In this document: positions 19,974-28,685 of the stretch, piece by piece
How the letters are laid out: each line of letters opens with the position of its first letter
How positions within the stretch are numbered: the first letter of the stretch is position 1
DNA from: Serratia symbiotica
Lineage (GTDB): Bacteria > Pseudomonadota > Gammaproteobacteria > Enterobacterales > Enterobacteriaceae
Direction of reading: 5' to 3'
Assembly (NCBI RefSeq): GCF_000821185.2
Contig: NZ_CP050855.1
Location: 1,860,001 to 1,924,000, forward strand
DNA length: 64,000 nt
Made by a program: the position numbers and the translations under genes
The notes under the pieces: model-generated
Told to the model about the DNA's origin: nothing
Database searches by the model: none
What the model saw: only the letters and a program-made list of their open reading frames with translations

Positions 19974-20740
19974 TTGCGCGGGATGAATCCATAATGCTTA
20001 AAAATAGCTGCCGCTGCCGGGCTGGTCAGATAGCTATAAAAAGCATTGACTGCCGGGGTACGGTGATCTTTAACTATCGCCATAGGATATTCAACCGGTT
20101 TATGGCTACCCTCTGGGAAGCGCCCGACCACCTTGACCTTGTCGCTGGCTATCGCGTCAGAGCCATAAACGATGCCCAGCGCTGCTTCACCGCGTTCCAC
20201 CAACGCCATGGCGCTGCGAACGTTATTGGCGCGTGCCAACTTAGGCTCCAGCGCACGCCAGAGGCCGAGGTTCTGCAACGCTTCTTTGGCGTAGATACCA
20301 GCAGGCACATGATCGGGATCGCCCACCGCCAGGCGGCCACCATTCAGTAACGCGCTCCAGTCAGTCTGCTTGTCGAGGGTGACTTTCTGCTGTTTAGCGT
20401 CTTGAGGTGCGATCAGCACTAGCTCGTTGTCCAGCAGTGTATAACGGGTATCTTTCACCATTTGCTGCTTATCAATCGCATAATCCATCCATTGCTGATC
20501 GGCGGAGATAAACAGATCGGCCGGTGCCCCTTGTACAATCTGACGCGCCAAGGTTGACGACGCAGCAAAGGAAGACATCACCTGCACATCTGTGTCTTTT
20601 TGATACTGGCTGGCGATGTCCTGTAGTGCGTTAGTCAATGATGCGGCAGCAAACAGGGTAATTTTCTCCGCCGCCGCCTGCATCACCAGGCAGGATGCTA
20701 TGACAAAACCACCAACCCATTTGATCAATTGCTGTTTCAT
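19970..20740 (-). CDS. modA: Molybdate-binding periplasmic protein ModA
   Basis: ModA captures molybdate or tungstate in the periplasm. It has a Sec signal peptide (MKQQLIKWVGGFVIASCLVM, cleavage near AAA-E) and a mature start EKITLFAAASLTNALQDIA, with oxyanion-contact residues in FAASSTLARQI and VPAGIYAKEAL. The frame is open to 20773, but the homologous ATG is at 20740, behind a GGAGAAA site. A CGTTATATA stretch at 20778 could be part of a ModE site; I cannot confirm a full palindrome. No modE lies upstream here. Confidence 0.95.
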   Translation of the reverse strand: MKQQLIKWVGGFVIASCLVMQAAAEKITLFAAASLTNALQDIASQYQKDTDVQVMSSFAASSTLARQIVQGAPADLFISADQQWMDYAIDKQQMVKDTRYTLLDNELVLIAPQDAKQQKVTLDKQTDWSALLNGGRLAVGDPDHVPAGIYAKEALQNLGLWRALEPKLARANNVRSAMALVERGEAALGIVYGSDAIASDKVKVVGRFPEGSHKPVEYPMAIVKDHRTPAVNAFYSYLTSPAAAAIFKHYGFIPRK

Positions 20741-20795
20741 GGTTTTTCTCCGTAAGTTAACGCGTATTATCACTCTTCGTTATATAAAAATCATA

Positions 20796-20848
20796 TGACT
20801 GGAGTGAGCGAGAAAAGCTCACACCCAGGCAACTTGAAGTCTGATGGG
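20796..20848 (+). repeat. Partial family-B repeat
   Basis: Only the right part of the TATACCC-ended repeat is recognisable (ACTGGAGTGAGCGAGAAAAG... then AACTTGAAGT), and the GGGTATA end is degraded. It sits between acrZ and modA, upstream of the modA start. Confidence 0.6.
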
Positions 20849-20943
20849 GACAACCGCGTGCGCTAGCTTATCACGCGGTTGATCGATAGGGAGAAGATAA
20901 CACCCACCGAACAGTGCCGACAGGCATTGAAGGGGGAAGACAC

Positions 20944-21096
20944 TTAGTGCGTTTGACGGCGATTTTCTTTTGAACGGCCAAGGCTGGAAAAGCGGTTGAA
21001 CACTTCTGCCAAACCGTAAATCAGACCGAGTATGATGGCCATAACCACCGGCACCATTACCACAGCAAACAATAGACTTTTCAATAATTCCAGCAC
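20944..21096 (-). CDS. acrZ: AcrZ, small accessory protein of the AcrAB-TolC pump
   Basis: AcrZ is a single-helix inner-membrane protein that binds AcrB and widens export of some drugs. The core [28 protein letters not shown] matches the family over its helix. The frame is open to an ATG at 21129, but homology and a GAGG site place the start at the GTG at 21096, giving 50 residues (E. coli 49). In E. coli acrZ lies between modE and modA; here it is upstream of modA but modE is not present beside it. Confidence 0.9.
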   Translation of the reverse strand: MLELLKSLLFAVVMVPVVMAIILGLIYGLAEVFNRFSSLGRSKENRRQTH

Positions 21097-21260
21097 GGTA
21101 GCCTCACTTAACTGCCTATTGAGCGACAATGCACGCCGCTGCGAAATGAGTAGTTTAACCTAAAATATCGGCAAAACGCGGTTATTTTAGACACAGGGAA
21201 AAATTAGTAACCGCCCACAAACGTGGCTTTTGGCGCTTTAACGACCCAATCGGCAACAAT

Positions 21261-21406
21261 AAGAACCTATCCCAGTAGATGTATATTGTTGCCGCCAGTC
21301 TATACACCGACAGCGCGCAACCACCGCAGCGTACAGGGGGCCGTGAGGAAGGTGAGTACTGCCCAAAGCCAAAATGGCAAATAAAATAGCCTAATGGGAT
21401 AGGTAC
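21261..21406. repeat. Family-A miniature inverted-repeat element
   Basis: About 146 bp bounded by imperfect inverted ends: CCTATCCCAGTAG on the left and CTAATGGGATAGG on the right, extended outward by AAGAA and ACTAA. The interior includes ATTGTTGCCGCCAGT, ACAGCGCGCAAC and GCCAAAATGGCAAATAAAATAG, and has no coding frame. Related copies lie at 50828, 52475 and 61523. Confidence 0.8.
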
Positions 21407-21670
21407 TAAAACTTTTACAGCCGACAGGGCGCGTTATACAGGCCGAAATTCTTCTTACCTGAAACTCTAAAAGCGGATCGCCAATCCGCGTCGCCCCCTT
21501 GGAATAGGGGCAACAGCATCTGGAGATATGATTGAACGATGGCAAAACCCTGTACACCCTGGATATGCTCCCTTGCTGTGCTACTATCCAACCTGGTACT
21601 CAACTTCACTTCACCATATTTGCGCGGCACTTTGGCACTCAGCGCCGTAGACATTTAAAGGGATATCTTT
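21407..21670. other. Unassigned intergenic sequence upstream of the CPBP protease gene
   Basis: I see no gene, RNA or known repeat in this stretch after the family-A element, apart from the ribosome-binding site of the next gene (AAAGGGAT). In E. coli modE, modF and the gal operon lie in the interval between acrZ and gpmA. Confidence 0.5.
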
Positions 21671-22489
21671 ATGTGGGGCGTACTTGCTGCTTCGTTATTT
21701 TTCTTGCCGTTTAACCGACTGTTAGCCTGGCTAATTTTGGCTGCGTCTGCGGCTATGGGGCTTTATCATGGCGTGTTGACGCCGCTCAGCCTAGGATACC
21801 TGCTGGTTATCGCCGCGCTGGCATGGCTGCGATATCACTTTCACGCCATACGTCACCTGGCGATAACCGTTGAAACATTGCTGGTCGCCAGTTGCCTGGC
21901 GCTTTTCTTGCACCTGGTGCCAGGCATTCATAACCCCTTGATGATAAACGGTGAAAAAACCGGCCCTCTCAGCCCACCTTTTACCTTATATTACCACTTC
22001 GATAAAGCGCTGGTGCCGTTCCTGCTGTTCGCCTGCCTGCCAACGTTATTTTCCGCCGATAGCGGCCAGCGCGTTGGCAAAGCGGGCTGGATAGCCTTGT
22101 TGATCAGCATGGCCGCGTTATTGCTGTTGGCCGTCACGCTAGGCAGGCTGAAGATAGAGTGGCATACCCCATCCTGGCTCTTACAGTATGCCATGGCCAA
22201 TCTGTTCTTCACCTGTATGGCTGAAGAGGCACTGTTTCGCGGTTACCTGCAACAACGTCTCAGCCAGTGGCTAAGTGCCTGGCCAGCGTTGATTATCACA
22301 GCGCTAATATTCGGCACAGCGCACCTGGCTGGCGGCATGTGGATGGTGATGTTCGCCACACTGGCCGGTTTAATTTATGGCCTGGCCTGGATGTGGAGTG
22401 GTCGGCTGTGGGTGCCGACCCTGTTCCATTTCGGGCTTAACTTGGCTCACCTGTTGTTCTTCACCTTTCCATGGTATCAACAGCCATAA
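21671..22489 (+). CDS. CPBP family intramembrane metalloprotease
   Basis: This 272-residue, very hydrophobic protein has about eight predicted membrane helices. The Abi/CAAX-protease motifs are complete: EEALFRG near residue 189, FGTAHLAGG near 217, and HFGLNLAH near 256, giving the glutamates and histidines of the zinc-type active site. Bacterial members cleave membrane peptides or confer bacteriocin immunity; no substrate gene is adjacent. It begins behind AAAGGGATATCTTT. It lies alone between repeats. Confidence 0.85.
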   Translation: MWGVLAASLFFLPFNRLLAWLILAASAAMGLYHGVLTPLSLGYLLVIAALAWLRYHFHAIRHLAITVETLLVASCLALFLHLVPGIHNPLMINGEKTGPLSPPFTLYYHFDKALVPFLLFACLPTLFSADSGQRVGKAGWIALLISMAALLLLAVTLGRLKIEWHTPSWLLQYAMANLFFTCMAEEALFRGYLQQRLSQWLSAWPALIITALIFGTAHLAGGMWMVMFATLAGLIYGLAWMWSGRLWVPTLFHFGLNLAHLLFFTFPWYQQP

Positions 22490-22618
22490 ACCTCAGCCCT
22501 GAGAACGAAGTATCAATGCCCCTGTAGCATGAGATTTTTATAAATACTTACCTTTGTACCCATTTTGTCTGTTGGTGTTTACCTTTCCTTATTCCAAAGT
22601 GCGCACTAAAATCAGTGC

Positions 22619-22737
22619 TATACCCTAAATAATTCGAGTTGCAAAAAGGCGGCAGATCCCCAGGCGCTTACCCCCATAAGTGACTGGGGTGATTGAGAAA
22701 AGCTAACGCCCAAGCAACGTGAAGTATGACGGGTATA
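22619..22737. repeat. Family-B miniature element, 119 bp
   Basis: It begins TATACCC and ends GGGTATA, with inner parts AATTCGAGTTGCA and AACGTGAAGTATGACG forming longer imperfect inverted ends. The core has CCCCAGGCGCTTAC...AAGTGACTGGGG, itself an inverted repeat. The TA at each end could be target duplication. Similar repeats are widespread in Serratia and Yersinia. The flanking part of the 22490-22814 interval holds nothing else I recognise. Confidence 0.8.
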
Positions 22738-22814
22738 CCGTGATAAGCACAACGTCTAGTATGACGTCACATTTTTCGGCCAATGCTGGCCCATCAATAG
22801 CTTAAGGAATATTT

Positions 22815-23162
22815 ATGCGTTTGATTACTGCATTTCCATTATTGGTTCTGGGAAGCTTCATGCTGAGTACTAACCTGATGGCAGCCGATACGGCGGTGAA
22901 AACGCCTTCTCCGGCGCAGGCGGCCCAGCAAAAACGTATGACCGATTGCAACCATCAAGCTTCCACCAAATCGCTGAAAGGCGAAAACCGCTCTACCTTT
23001 ATGAGCACCTGTCTGAAGGCTAAAAGCTCCTCCACTGTGGGCAAATCCTTGACCCCGCAGCAGCAAAAAATGAAAGACTGTAATGCTGATGCCAAAGCCA
23101 AAAGCCTGAAAGGCAATGAGCGTAAAACCTTTATGAGCGCCTGCCTGAAGAAATCAGCCTGA
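22815..23162 (+). CDS. PsiF-repeat secreted protein
   Basis: A 115-residue protein with a Sec signal peptide (MRLITAFPLLVLGSFMLSTN, cleavage near LMA-A) and two PsiF repeats of about 33 residues. Each holds MxDCN-xxAxxKSLKGxxRxTFMSxCLK with two cysteines (DCN and CLK). E. coli psiF is phosphate-starvation induced; the molecular function is unknown. AGGAAT precedes the ATG. It lies alone upstream of gpmA, without phoA next to it as in E. coli. Confidence 0.85.
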   Translation: MRLITAFPLLVLGSFMLSTNLMAADTAVKTPSPAQAAQQKRMTDCNHQASTKSLKGENRSTFMSTCLKAKSSSTVGKSLTPQQQKMKDCNADAKAKSLKGNERKTFMSACLKKSA

Positions 23163-23325
23163 TTTTTTCCATACCAGGGTGCGGCGAGATAAAGCTTCGC
23201 CGCGCCTCTTCTTCCAGCCCCTCCCACCTGATCGATTCAGCTTTTCCTCGGCCCCCCCCTTACTTTGCAGCGATAAATTGGCTATGGTGAAACGCTATCC
23301 ATTGCCGAGGCCCAGGCAGCGGCAA

Positions 23326-23344
23326 TATAATGATTTTCGTTATT
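23326..23344. promoter_or_regulatory. Probable Fur box upstream of gpmA
   Basis: TATAATGATTTTCGTTATT matches about 14 of 19 positions of GATAATGATAATCATTATC. E. coli gpmA is also Fur-regulated. The box lies 32 bp before the gpmA start codon, overlapping the likely promoter. Confidence 0.65.
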
Positions 23345-23376
23345 ATTGAACTGTCAGATTATTGAGGAGTTAAGCT

Positions 23377-24129
23377 ATGGCTGTAACTAAGCTGGTTCTT
23401 GTGCGTCACGGCGAAAGCCAGTGGAACAACGAAAATCGCTTCACCGGTTGGTATGATGTTGATTTGTCCGATAAAGGCCGTGCTGAAGCGAAAGCAGCAG
23501 GCAATTTGTTGAAAGACGAAGGTTTTTCTTTCGATTTTGCCTATACCTCCGTACTGAAGCGTGCGATCCACACCCTGTGGCATATCCTCGACGAGCTGGA
23601 CCAAGCCTGGCTACCCAGTGAAAAATCCTGGAAGCTGAACGAGCGTCACTATGGCGCTCTACAAGGCCTGAACAAGGCAGAAACCGCTGAGAAATATGGC
23701 GATGAACAGGTCAAACAATGGCGTCGTGGTTTCGCTGTGACCCCGCCAGAACTGACTAAAGAAGACGAACGCTACCCAGGCTACGATCCGCGCTACAGTG
23801 CGCTCACTGAGCAAGAGCTGCCGCTAACCGAAAGCTTGGCGCTGACCATCGATCGCGTTATTCCATATTGGAACGAAGAGATCTTGCCACGCATCAAGAG
23901 CGGTGAGCGCGTTATCGTGGCGGCTCACGGCAACTCGCTGCGCGCACTGGTGAAATACCTGGATAACCTGAGCGAGGATGAGATCCTTGAGCTGAACATC
24001 CCAACCGGAGTGCCATTGGTGTATGAGTTCGATGACAACTTTAAGCCAATCAAGCGCTACTATTTGGGCAATGCCGACGAAATCGCCGCTAAAGCGGCTG
24101 CCGTGGCAAACCAGGGTAAGGCGAAATAA
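23377..24129 (+). CDS. gpmA: 2,3-bisphosphoglycerate-dependent phosphoglycerate mutase GpmA
   Basis: GpmA interconverts 3- and 2-phosphoglycerate in glycolysis. The 250-residue protein has the phosphohistidine motif [18 protein letters not shown] (His near residue 11), the second histidine in [11 protein letters not shown] and the acid residue in [11 protein letters not shown]. Length equals E. coli GpmA. AGGAG precedes the ATG. Downstream are IS scars, where E. coli has aroG directly. Confidence 0.97.
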   Translation: MAVTKLVLVRHGESQWNNENRFTGWYDVDLSDKGRAEAKAAGNLLKDEGFSFDFAYTSVLKRAIHTLWHILDELDQAWLPSEKSWKLNERHYGALQGLNKAETAEKYGDEQVKQWRRGFAVTPPELTKEDERYPGYDPRYSALTEQELPLTESLALTIDRVIPYWNEEILPRIKSGERVIVAAHGNSLRALVKYLDNLSEDEILELNIPTGVPLVYEFDDNFKPIKRYYLGNADEIAAKAAAVANQGKAK

Positions 24130-24164
24130 TTTTTATCCGTTGATGTGACAAAAAGTCCAGTGAA

Positions 24165-24345
24165 AATGGACTGCACCCCATTCAGTTGGACAGTCCAGAT
24201 TAAGCGGCTTTCAGGGACTGGGTTCGGTATTCTAGCGAACTCAGGCCTTTGGGTTTCAGACTGATTCGTTCGGTGTTGTAGTCATGGAGGTATTCCGCCA
24301 TCGCTTGCTTCAATTCATCGATACTGCCGAACTCGTTAAGATGAT
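24165..24345 (-). mobile_element. IS3-family (IS150-like) transposase 3' remnant
   Basis: On the minus strand the C-terminal end of an IS3-type integrase is readable: SIDELKQAMAEYLHDYNTER, then KPKGLSSLEYRTQSLKAA and a stop. After it comes a terminal sequence with TTGGACAGTCC / GTCCAACTGAATGGGG. Everything upstream of SIDELK is lost at the junction with the IS1 remnant. Confidence 0.75.
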
Positions 24346-24394
24346 TTCAGCGTACCAAACCCTATAGGGCCAGGAGCGCTTCCCTATCGTGAGT

Positions 24395-24665
24395 GCCGGT
24401 GTGTATTCCAGCTCACCTACACTTATCAGGCAGAAAGCCCGGCGTTAAAGAGCCAATCGTTGATATGGCGCTGGGTTCGCGATACAGCAACAACGCTTAA
24501 AATCGGTATCAACAGGGTTATTCGCACGTTAAAAAACTCGCGCTGAAGCGAATAGTACACGCCTCAAAAGAGTGGTTCGCAAAACTCTCTGCTTCTCACG
24601 TTCTATTGCGCTACATGAAAAAGCCATCGCTTCCTTTACTGAAAAACACAGGTTCTACTAATTAG
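24395..24665 (+). mobile_element. IS1-family remnant (InsA part fused to InsB tail)
   Basis: The plus strand shows an InsA-like stretch (AHLHLSGRKPGVKEPI, DMALGSRYSN, KIGINRVIRTLKNS) in two frames. This runs into the C-terminal end of an InsB transposase, RKTLCFSRSIALHEKAIASF followed by TEKHRFY. The centre of the element is missing and frames are broken, so it is inactive. It abuts the IS3-family scar. Confidence 0.7.
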
Positions 24666-24690
24666 ATGCCTCCCCCTCTGCCGCTAAAAT

Positions 24691-24722
24691 AAAAAACGCC
24701 CGATGAGACTCATCGGGCGTTA
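24691..24722 (-). terminator. Rho-independent terminator of aroG
   Basis: A perfect stem AACGCCCGATGAG / CTCATCGGGCGTT is followed on the minus strand by a run of six T. It lies 60 bp after the aroG stop codon. Confidence 0.88.
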
Positions 24723-24781
24723 TAAGGCTGAAAAGTGTCAACCTATAGTAGGACTAGCCAGGCACAAAACAAGTAGAAACA

Positions 24782-25837
24782 TCAGCCACGGCGGCGCGCT
24801 TTCACTGCCGCCGCCAGTTCCCGCAGCACGGTCTCAGTATCTTGCCAACCGATGCAAGCGTCGGTCACGCTTTTGCCGTAAACCAATGGTTCGCCGCTTT
24901 CCAAACTCTGATTGCCTTCCACCAGATGGCTTTCAATCATCACACCGATAATCGCTTTTTCACCACCAGCGATCTGGCCGCAAACATCGGCATTCACGTC
25001 AAGCTGCTTCTTAAACTGCTTGCTGCTGTTGGCGTGGCTGAAATCGATCATCACCTGCGCCGTCAACCCTGCTTTGGTCAGGCCATCTTTGACCTCTTTG
25101 ACATGCGCTGCACTGTAGTTCGGTTCTTTACCGCCGCGCAGGATGATATGACAGTCGCCGTTACCGCTGGTGTTAACGATCGCCGAATAGCCCCACTTGG
25201 TCACCGACAGGAAGCAATGCGGGGCGCTGGCCGCGTTGATGGCGTCAATCGCCACCTTGATGGTGCCATCGGTGCCATTTTTGAAGCCGACCGGGCAAGA
25301 CAGGCCGGAAGCCAGCTCACGGTGCACCTGAGATTCGGTCGTGCGTGCGCCGATGGCCCCCCAACTCATCAGATCTGCCAGGTACTGCGGGGTAATCATA
25401 TCAAGGAACTCGCCAGCAGTTGGCAAGCCGCTATCGTTGATTCCCAGCAGCAATTTACGCGCCAAACGCAGGCCATCGTTGATATGAAAGCTGCTATCCA
25501 TCTGCGGATCGTTAATCAGCCCTTTCCAACCCACGGTAGTTCGCGGCTTTTCAAAGTAAACGCGCATCACCACTTCCAACTCGCCGTTCAGCTCTTCGCG
25601 CAGAGTTAGCAGGCGTGCCGCATATTCCCTGGCCGCTTGAGTATCATGAATAGAGCATGGACCGATCACCACTAGCAGGCGATCATCGCTGCTGCGGAGG
25701 ATATTATGAATGGCGCTACGCGCTTGCGATACCGTCTCTACCGCGCGTTCAGTGGCCGGAAACTTCTCTAACAGAGCAACCGGTGGCAAGAGTTCCTTGA
25801 TTTCGTTAATGCGTAAGTCGTCGTTTTGGTAATTCAT
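24782..25837 (-). CDS. aroG: DAHP synthase, Phe-sensitive type, AroG
   Basis: AroG condenses phosphoenolpyruvate and erythrose-4-phosphate, the first step of aromatic amino-acid synthesis. The protein has VVIGPCSIHD, VYFEKPRTTVGWKGL, GARTTESQVHRE and the metal-site region MIDFSHANSSKQ. The frame opens at 25888, but MNYQNDDLRI at 25837 is the homologous start (351 residues, E. coli 350). Strong similarity to the phenylalanine-inhibited isoenzyme supports the AroG call over AroF or AroH. I could not find a convincing TyrR box upstream. Confidence 0.94.
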   Translation of the reverse strand: MNYQNDDLRINEIKELLPPVALLEKFPATERAVETVSQARSAIHNILRSSDDRLLVVIGPCSIHDTQAAREYAARLLTLREELNGELEVVMRVYFEKPRTTVGWKGLINDPQMDSSFHINDGLRLARKLLLGINDSGLPTAGEFLDMITPQYLADLMSWGAIGARTTESQVHRELASGLSCPVGFKNGTDGTIKVAIDAINAASAPHCFLSVTKWGYSAIVNTSGNGDCHIILRGGKEPNYSAAHVKEVKDGLTKAGLTAQVMIDFSHANSSKQFKKQLDVNADVCGQIAGGEKAIIGVMIESHLVEGNQSLESGEPLVYGKSVTDACIGWQDTETVLRELAAAVKARRRG

Positions 25838-25998
25838 TGCTTTTCCATTGGTATAGAAGGGTATTTCATAGTGCATAGATCCCACCAATCTAGCCTATGT
25901 GAACGGCACTATAAATCACCTTTGCCGAACGGCCAAATTAAGCTGTTTTATCGGCATCGGCTTATCCATCACGCATGCATCATCACTAGATATCAGGA

Positions 25999-26015
25999 GG
26001 GGGCAAAATGCCCCC
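25999..26015 (-). terminator. GC hairpin downstream of pnuC, possible terminator
   Basis: GGGGGC and GCCCCC form a perfect 6-bp stem just past the pnuC stop. The following T tract on the minus strand is poor, so termination strength is uncertain. Confidence 0.4.
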
Positions 26016-26025
26016 TTTGCATAAA

Positions 26026-26751
26026 TTATTGTGCGGAAGATAACGGGCAGGAATCATTCTGGCGGGCGCTTTTGATCCACAGCCAAGAGCCGTTGAGGGC
26101 GATCAGGGTCAGGATGATGTATTCCAGCGCCATCGCGTAGACGCCCTGATAGGCGAAAATAGCTACGCTGATCACGTCGATCACTACCCATAGCAGCCAG
26201 TTCTCGACATATTTTCGCGTCATGAGGATCATCGCCACGATAGACAACACCGTCATCGCTGAATCCCAAAACGGGAAGGCATCCGGCTGCAAGGCCGGTA
26301 TCTGCACACTGATCCCCAGCGCCTGCATCATCGCTACCGCAATCTGCGTGAGCCAAGCAAACACGCGGTCGATATTAACCGCCATCAGGGCAATGCCGCT
26401 GGTACCCACTGCTGCCCATACTAGCGCCTTCGGCAGCGACAACCAGCGGATGTGCAGCACAGCCTGATGGTTGTGCGTCTGACGGCTCCAAGCATACCAG
26501 CCATAGATATTGGCACCAAAGAAGAACAGTTGCAGCAACAGGCTGGCATAGAGCTGGATTTGGAAGAAAATCACCGCGAACAACGTGACGTTAATCAGGC
26601 CGAACAGGTAATTGATGATCTTTTCTTTGCTGGCGCACCAAATGCATAACAGACCAAACAGTGTGCCGACAGCTTCAATCCACGATAAATCGTAACCGCC
26701 CACACCGAGGGGGATATGCACCAATATATTGCCGGTACTAAAGAAACTCAT
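26026..26751 (-). CDS. pnuC: Nicotinamide riboside transporter PnuC
   Basis: PnuC imports nicotinamide riboside by facilitated diffusion, feeding NAD salvage. The 241-residue protein (E. coli 239) is an integral membrane protein with about seven helices, and shows the substrate-site signature NIYGWYAWSRQ and WDSAMTVLSIVAMILMTRKY. It follows nadA in the same direction with a 44-bp gap, so the two form an operon under the NadR box upstream of nadA. Confidence 0.94.
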   Translation of the reverse strand: MSFFSTGNILVHIPLGVGGYDLSWIEAVGTLFGLLCIWCASKEKIINYLFGLINVTLFAVIFFQIQLYASLLLQLFFFGANIYGWYAWSRQTHNHQAVLHIRWLSLPKALVWAAVGTSGIALMAVNIDRVFAWLTQIAVAMMQALGISVQIPALQPDAFPFWDSAMTVLSIVAMILMTRKYVENWLLWVVIDVISVAIFAYQGVYAMALEYIILTLIALNGSWLWIKSARQNDSCPLSSAQ

Positions 26752-26795
26752 GCAGTGTTCCTCATTAAATTAAACGGTTAAGCGTTCCCTTTGGC

Positions 26796-27836
26796 CTATA
26801 TGCTCAACTGGGCGGCAAAATCCAGCATACGATTCAGGGGGACTAGCGCCTTTTTACGCAGCGTAGCGTCTATCTGTATCTCATGCTCAATACCCCCCTG
26901 CTCCAGGCTTTCGGCGATAGCCTTCAGGCCGTTCATCGCCATCCACGGGCAATGCGCACAACTGCGGCAGCTCGCTCCTTCACCGACTGTCGGTGCCTCA
27001 AACAACTCTTTGTCCGAGCAAGCCTGCTGCATCTTGTAAAAAATACCGCGATCTGTGGCCACAATCAGCCGTTTATTCGGCAACGTTTTCGCTGCTTGGA
27101 TCAGTTGACTGGTTGATCCTACGGCATCGGCCAGTTCGACCACCGCCTGTGGCGACTCTGGATGCACCAATATCGCCGCGTTGGGGTACAGCGCCTTCAT
27201 ATTCCTCAGTGCCTGAGTTTTAAACTCATCATGAACAATACAGGAGCTTTGCCAACATAGTACATCGGCCCCGGTCTGCTTCTGCACATAGCCGCCGAGA
27301 TGGCGATCCGGCGCCCAGATGATTTTCTCACCCAGGCTGTCGAGATGTTCAATCAGCTCAACGGCAATGCTGGAGGTCACAACCCAGTCGGCGCACGCTT
27401 TGACCGCCGCCGAAGTATTAGCGTAGACCACTACGGTGCGATCGGGGTGACTATCGCAAAATGCGCGAAACGCTTCTTCCGGGCAGCCCAGATCCAGCGA
27501 GCATTCGGCGTGCAATGTTGGCATCAGCACCTTTTTTTCCGGGCTGAGGATCTTGGCGGTTTCCCCCATAAAACGCACCCCAGCGACTAACAGCGTCGAA
27601 GCCGGATGCGCGCTGCCAAAGCGTGCCATCTCCAGCGAATCCGCCACACAGCCGCCAGTTTCTTCCGCCAGTGCCTGAATTTCCGGGTCGGTATAATAGT
27701 GGGCAACCATCACCGCGTTATGCTTCTTGAGCAAGGTTTTAATCCGCTCGCGGTAGTACAGCGTAGCCGCAACGTCCAACGGAACCGGTTTGGGTGGGAA
27801 GGGATATCCATTGGCATCAAACATTTCACTCATCAC
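26796..27836 (-). CDS. nadA: Quinolinate synthase NadA
   Basis: NadA condenses iminoaspartate with dihydroxyacetone phosphate to quinolinate in de novo NAD synthesis, using a [4Fe-4S] cluster. Cluster-region cysteines are visible in [22 protein letters not shown] and [20 protein letters not shown] and DRHLGGYV are conserved active-site parts. The ORF opens with two methionines at 27836 and is 346 residues long (E. coli 347). A NadR box lies 58 bp upstream. Confidence 0.95.
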   Translation of the reverse strand: MMSEMFDANGYPFPPKPVPLDVAATLYYRERIKTLLKKHNAVMVAHYYTDPEIQALAEETGGCVADSLEMARFGSAHPASTLLVAGVRFMGETAKILSPEKKVLMPTLHAECSLDLGCPEEAFRAFCDSHPDRTVVVYANTSAAVKACADWVVTSSIAVELIEHLDSLGEKIIWAPDRHLGGYVQKQTGADVLCWQSSCIVHDEFKTQALRNMKALYPNAAILVHPESPQAVVELADAVGSTSQLIQAAKTLPNKRLIVATDRGIFYKMQQACSDKELFEAPTVGEGASCRSCAHCPWMAMNGLKAIAESLEQGGIEHEIQIDATLRKKALVPLNRMLDFAAQLSI

Positions 27837-27893
27837 TACAATCTCATGCTAGGCTGGGCGCTTTCGGCTGTACTCCCCCGCACAACACCCATT

Positions 27894-27911
27894 TGTTTTA
27901 TATACTAAACA
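27894..27911. promoter_or_regulatory. NadR operator upstream of nadA-pnuC
   Basis: TGTTTTATATACTAAACA is a near-palindrome matching the enterobacterial NadR box TGTTTA-N6-TAAACA with one mismatch. It lies in the nadA promoter region, so high NAD would repress nadA-pnuC. The rest of the 27837-28156 gap holds nothing else I can support. Confidence 0.8.
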
Positions 27912-28156
27912 AAATAACTAAAATTGTGCGATAAGTCCGCAGATATTTTCATATATGCGCAAGAATATTTAATTTATTAAATGCTAATAAACGGCAATAT
28001 GCCAGGAGAGGTGTTTGATGCAGAGATAGCAATAAACGTGGATTTCACGTTCAATCACTTTTTAGCGTGGTGGATTATGCCAGATAGCTCGGCCTTCAAG
28101 GCCATCACTGGAGGATGCTATCCTTGCCGATTTCACGTCTTTTTTCATTTTGGAAT

Positions 28157-28232
28157 TGGTGGGTCGTGCAGGATTCGAACCTGCGACCAATTGATTAAAA
28201 GTCAACTGCTCTACCAACTGAGCTAACGACCC
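28157..28232 (-). tRNA. tRNA-Lys (anticodon TTT)
   Basis: A 76-nt tRNA on the minus strand starts GGGTCGTTAGCTCAG, has the anticodon loop ACTTTTAA, the T arm GGTTCGAATCC, and ends in an encoded CCA. It is identical to the tRNA at 28435-28510. Confidence 0.97.
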
Positions 28233-28239
28233 GCAGAAA

Positions 28240-28315
28240 TGGTGGGTGATGACGGACTCGAACCGCCGACCCCCTCCGTGTAAAGGAGATGCTCTACCAA
28301 CTGAGCTAATCACCC
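28240..28315 (-). tRNA. tRNA-Val (anticodon TAC)
   Basis: A 76-nt tRNA on the minus strand starts GGGTGATTAGCTCAG, has anticodon TAC in CTTTACACG, T arm GGTTCGAGTCC and an encoded CCA. It is 7 bp from the first tRNA-Lys, so they are probably co-transcribed. Confidence 0.97.
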
Positions 28316-28434
28316 ACTGTCTGGTTATGGCTACTTCTTCAGAAAGTGACATACGTACAAAATTATTTGCCCTTTGGCATTATCACTAGGTGATATTATT
28401 GTTGCTGATGCCACTTCTTTTTTCATTTCTAAAC

Positions 28435-28510
28435 TGGTGGGTCGTGCAGGATTCGAACCTGCGACCAATTGATTAAAAGTCAACTGCTCTACCAACTGAG
28501 CTAACGACCC
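28435..28510 (-). tRNA. tRNA-Lys (anticodon TTT), second copy
   Basis: Same 76-nt sequence as the tRNA at 28157-28232. The flanks just outside the 3' ends are also alike, suggesting duplication. It is the first tRNA of the cluster downstream of cpoB. E. coli has a larger lys/val tRNA array in this position. Confidence 0.97.
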
Positions 28511-28685
28511 AATTTCTTTGCTGCTTTAACACCGGGCAAGATGTCTTGGCAACGGCGGCATATATTACTAATTTATCTTTTTAGCGCAACCTAAATTTTT
28601 GATTAATAGGTTTAACTGCTTGTTCTTCAGACGACCAGCCCAAAAATCGGTCAGTCTGGCTAATTTTCAGGCGGCTTTCCCCTTG

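Noticed and set aside
28062..28352. 96-codon frame and apparent spaced direct repeats near 28160-28510
   Set aside because: The repeats are tRNA genes (Lys, Val, Lys), and the frame is a read-through of two of them. No CRISPR-like spacing or repeat is present.
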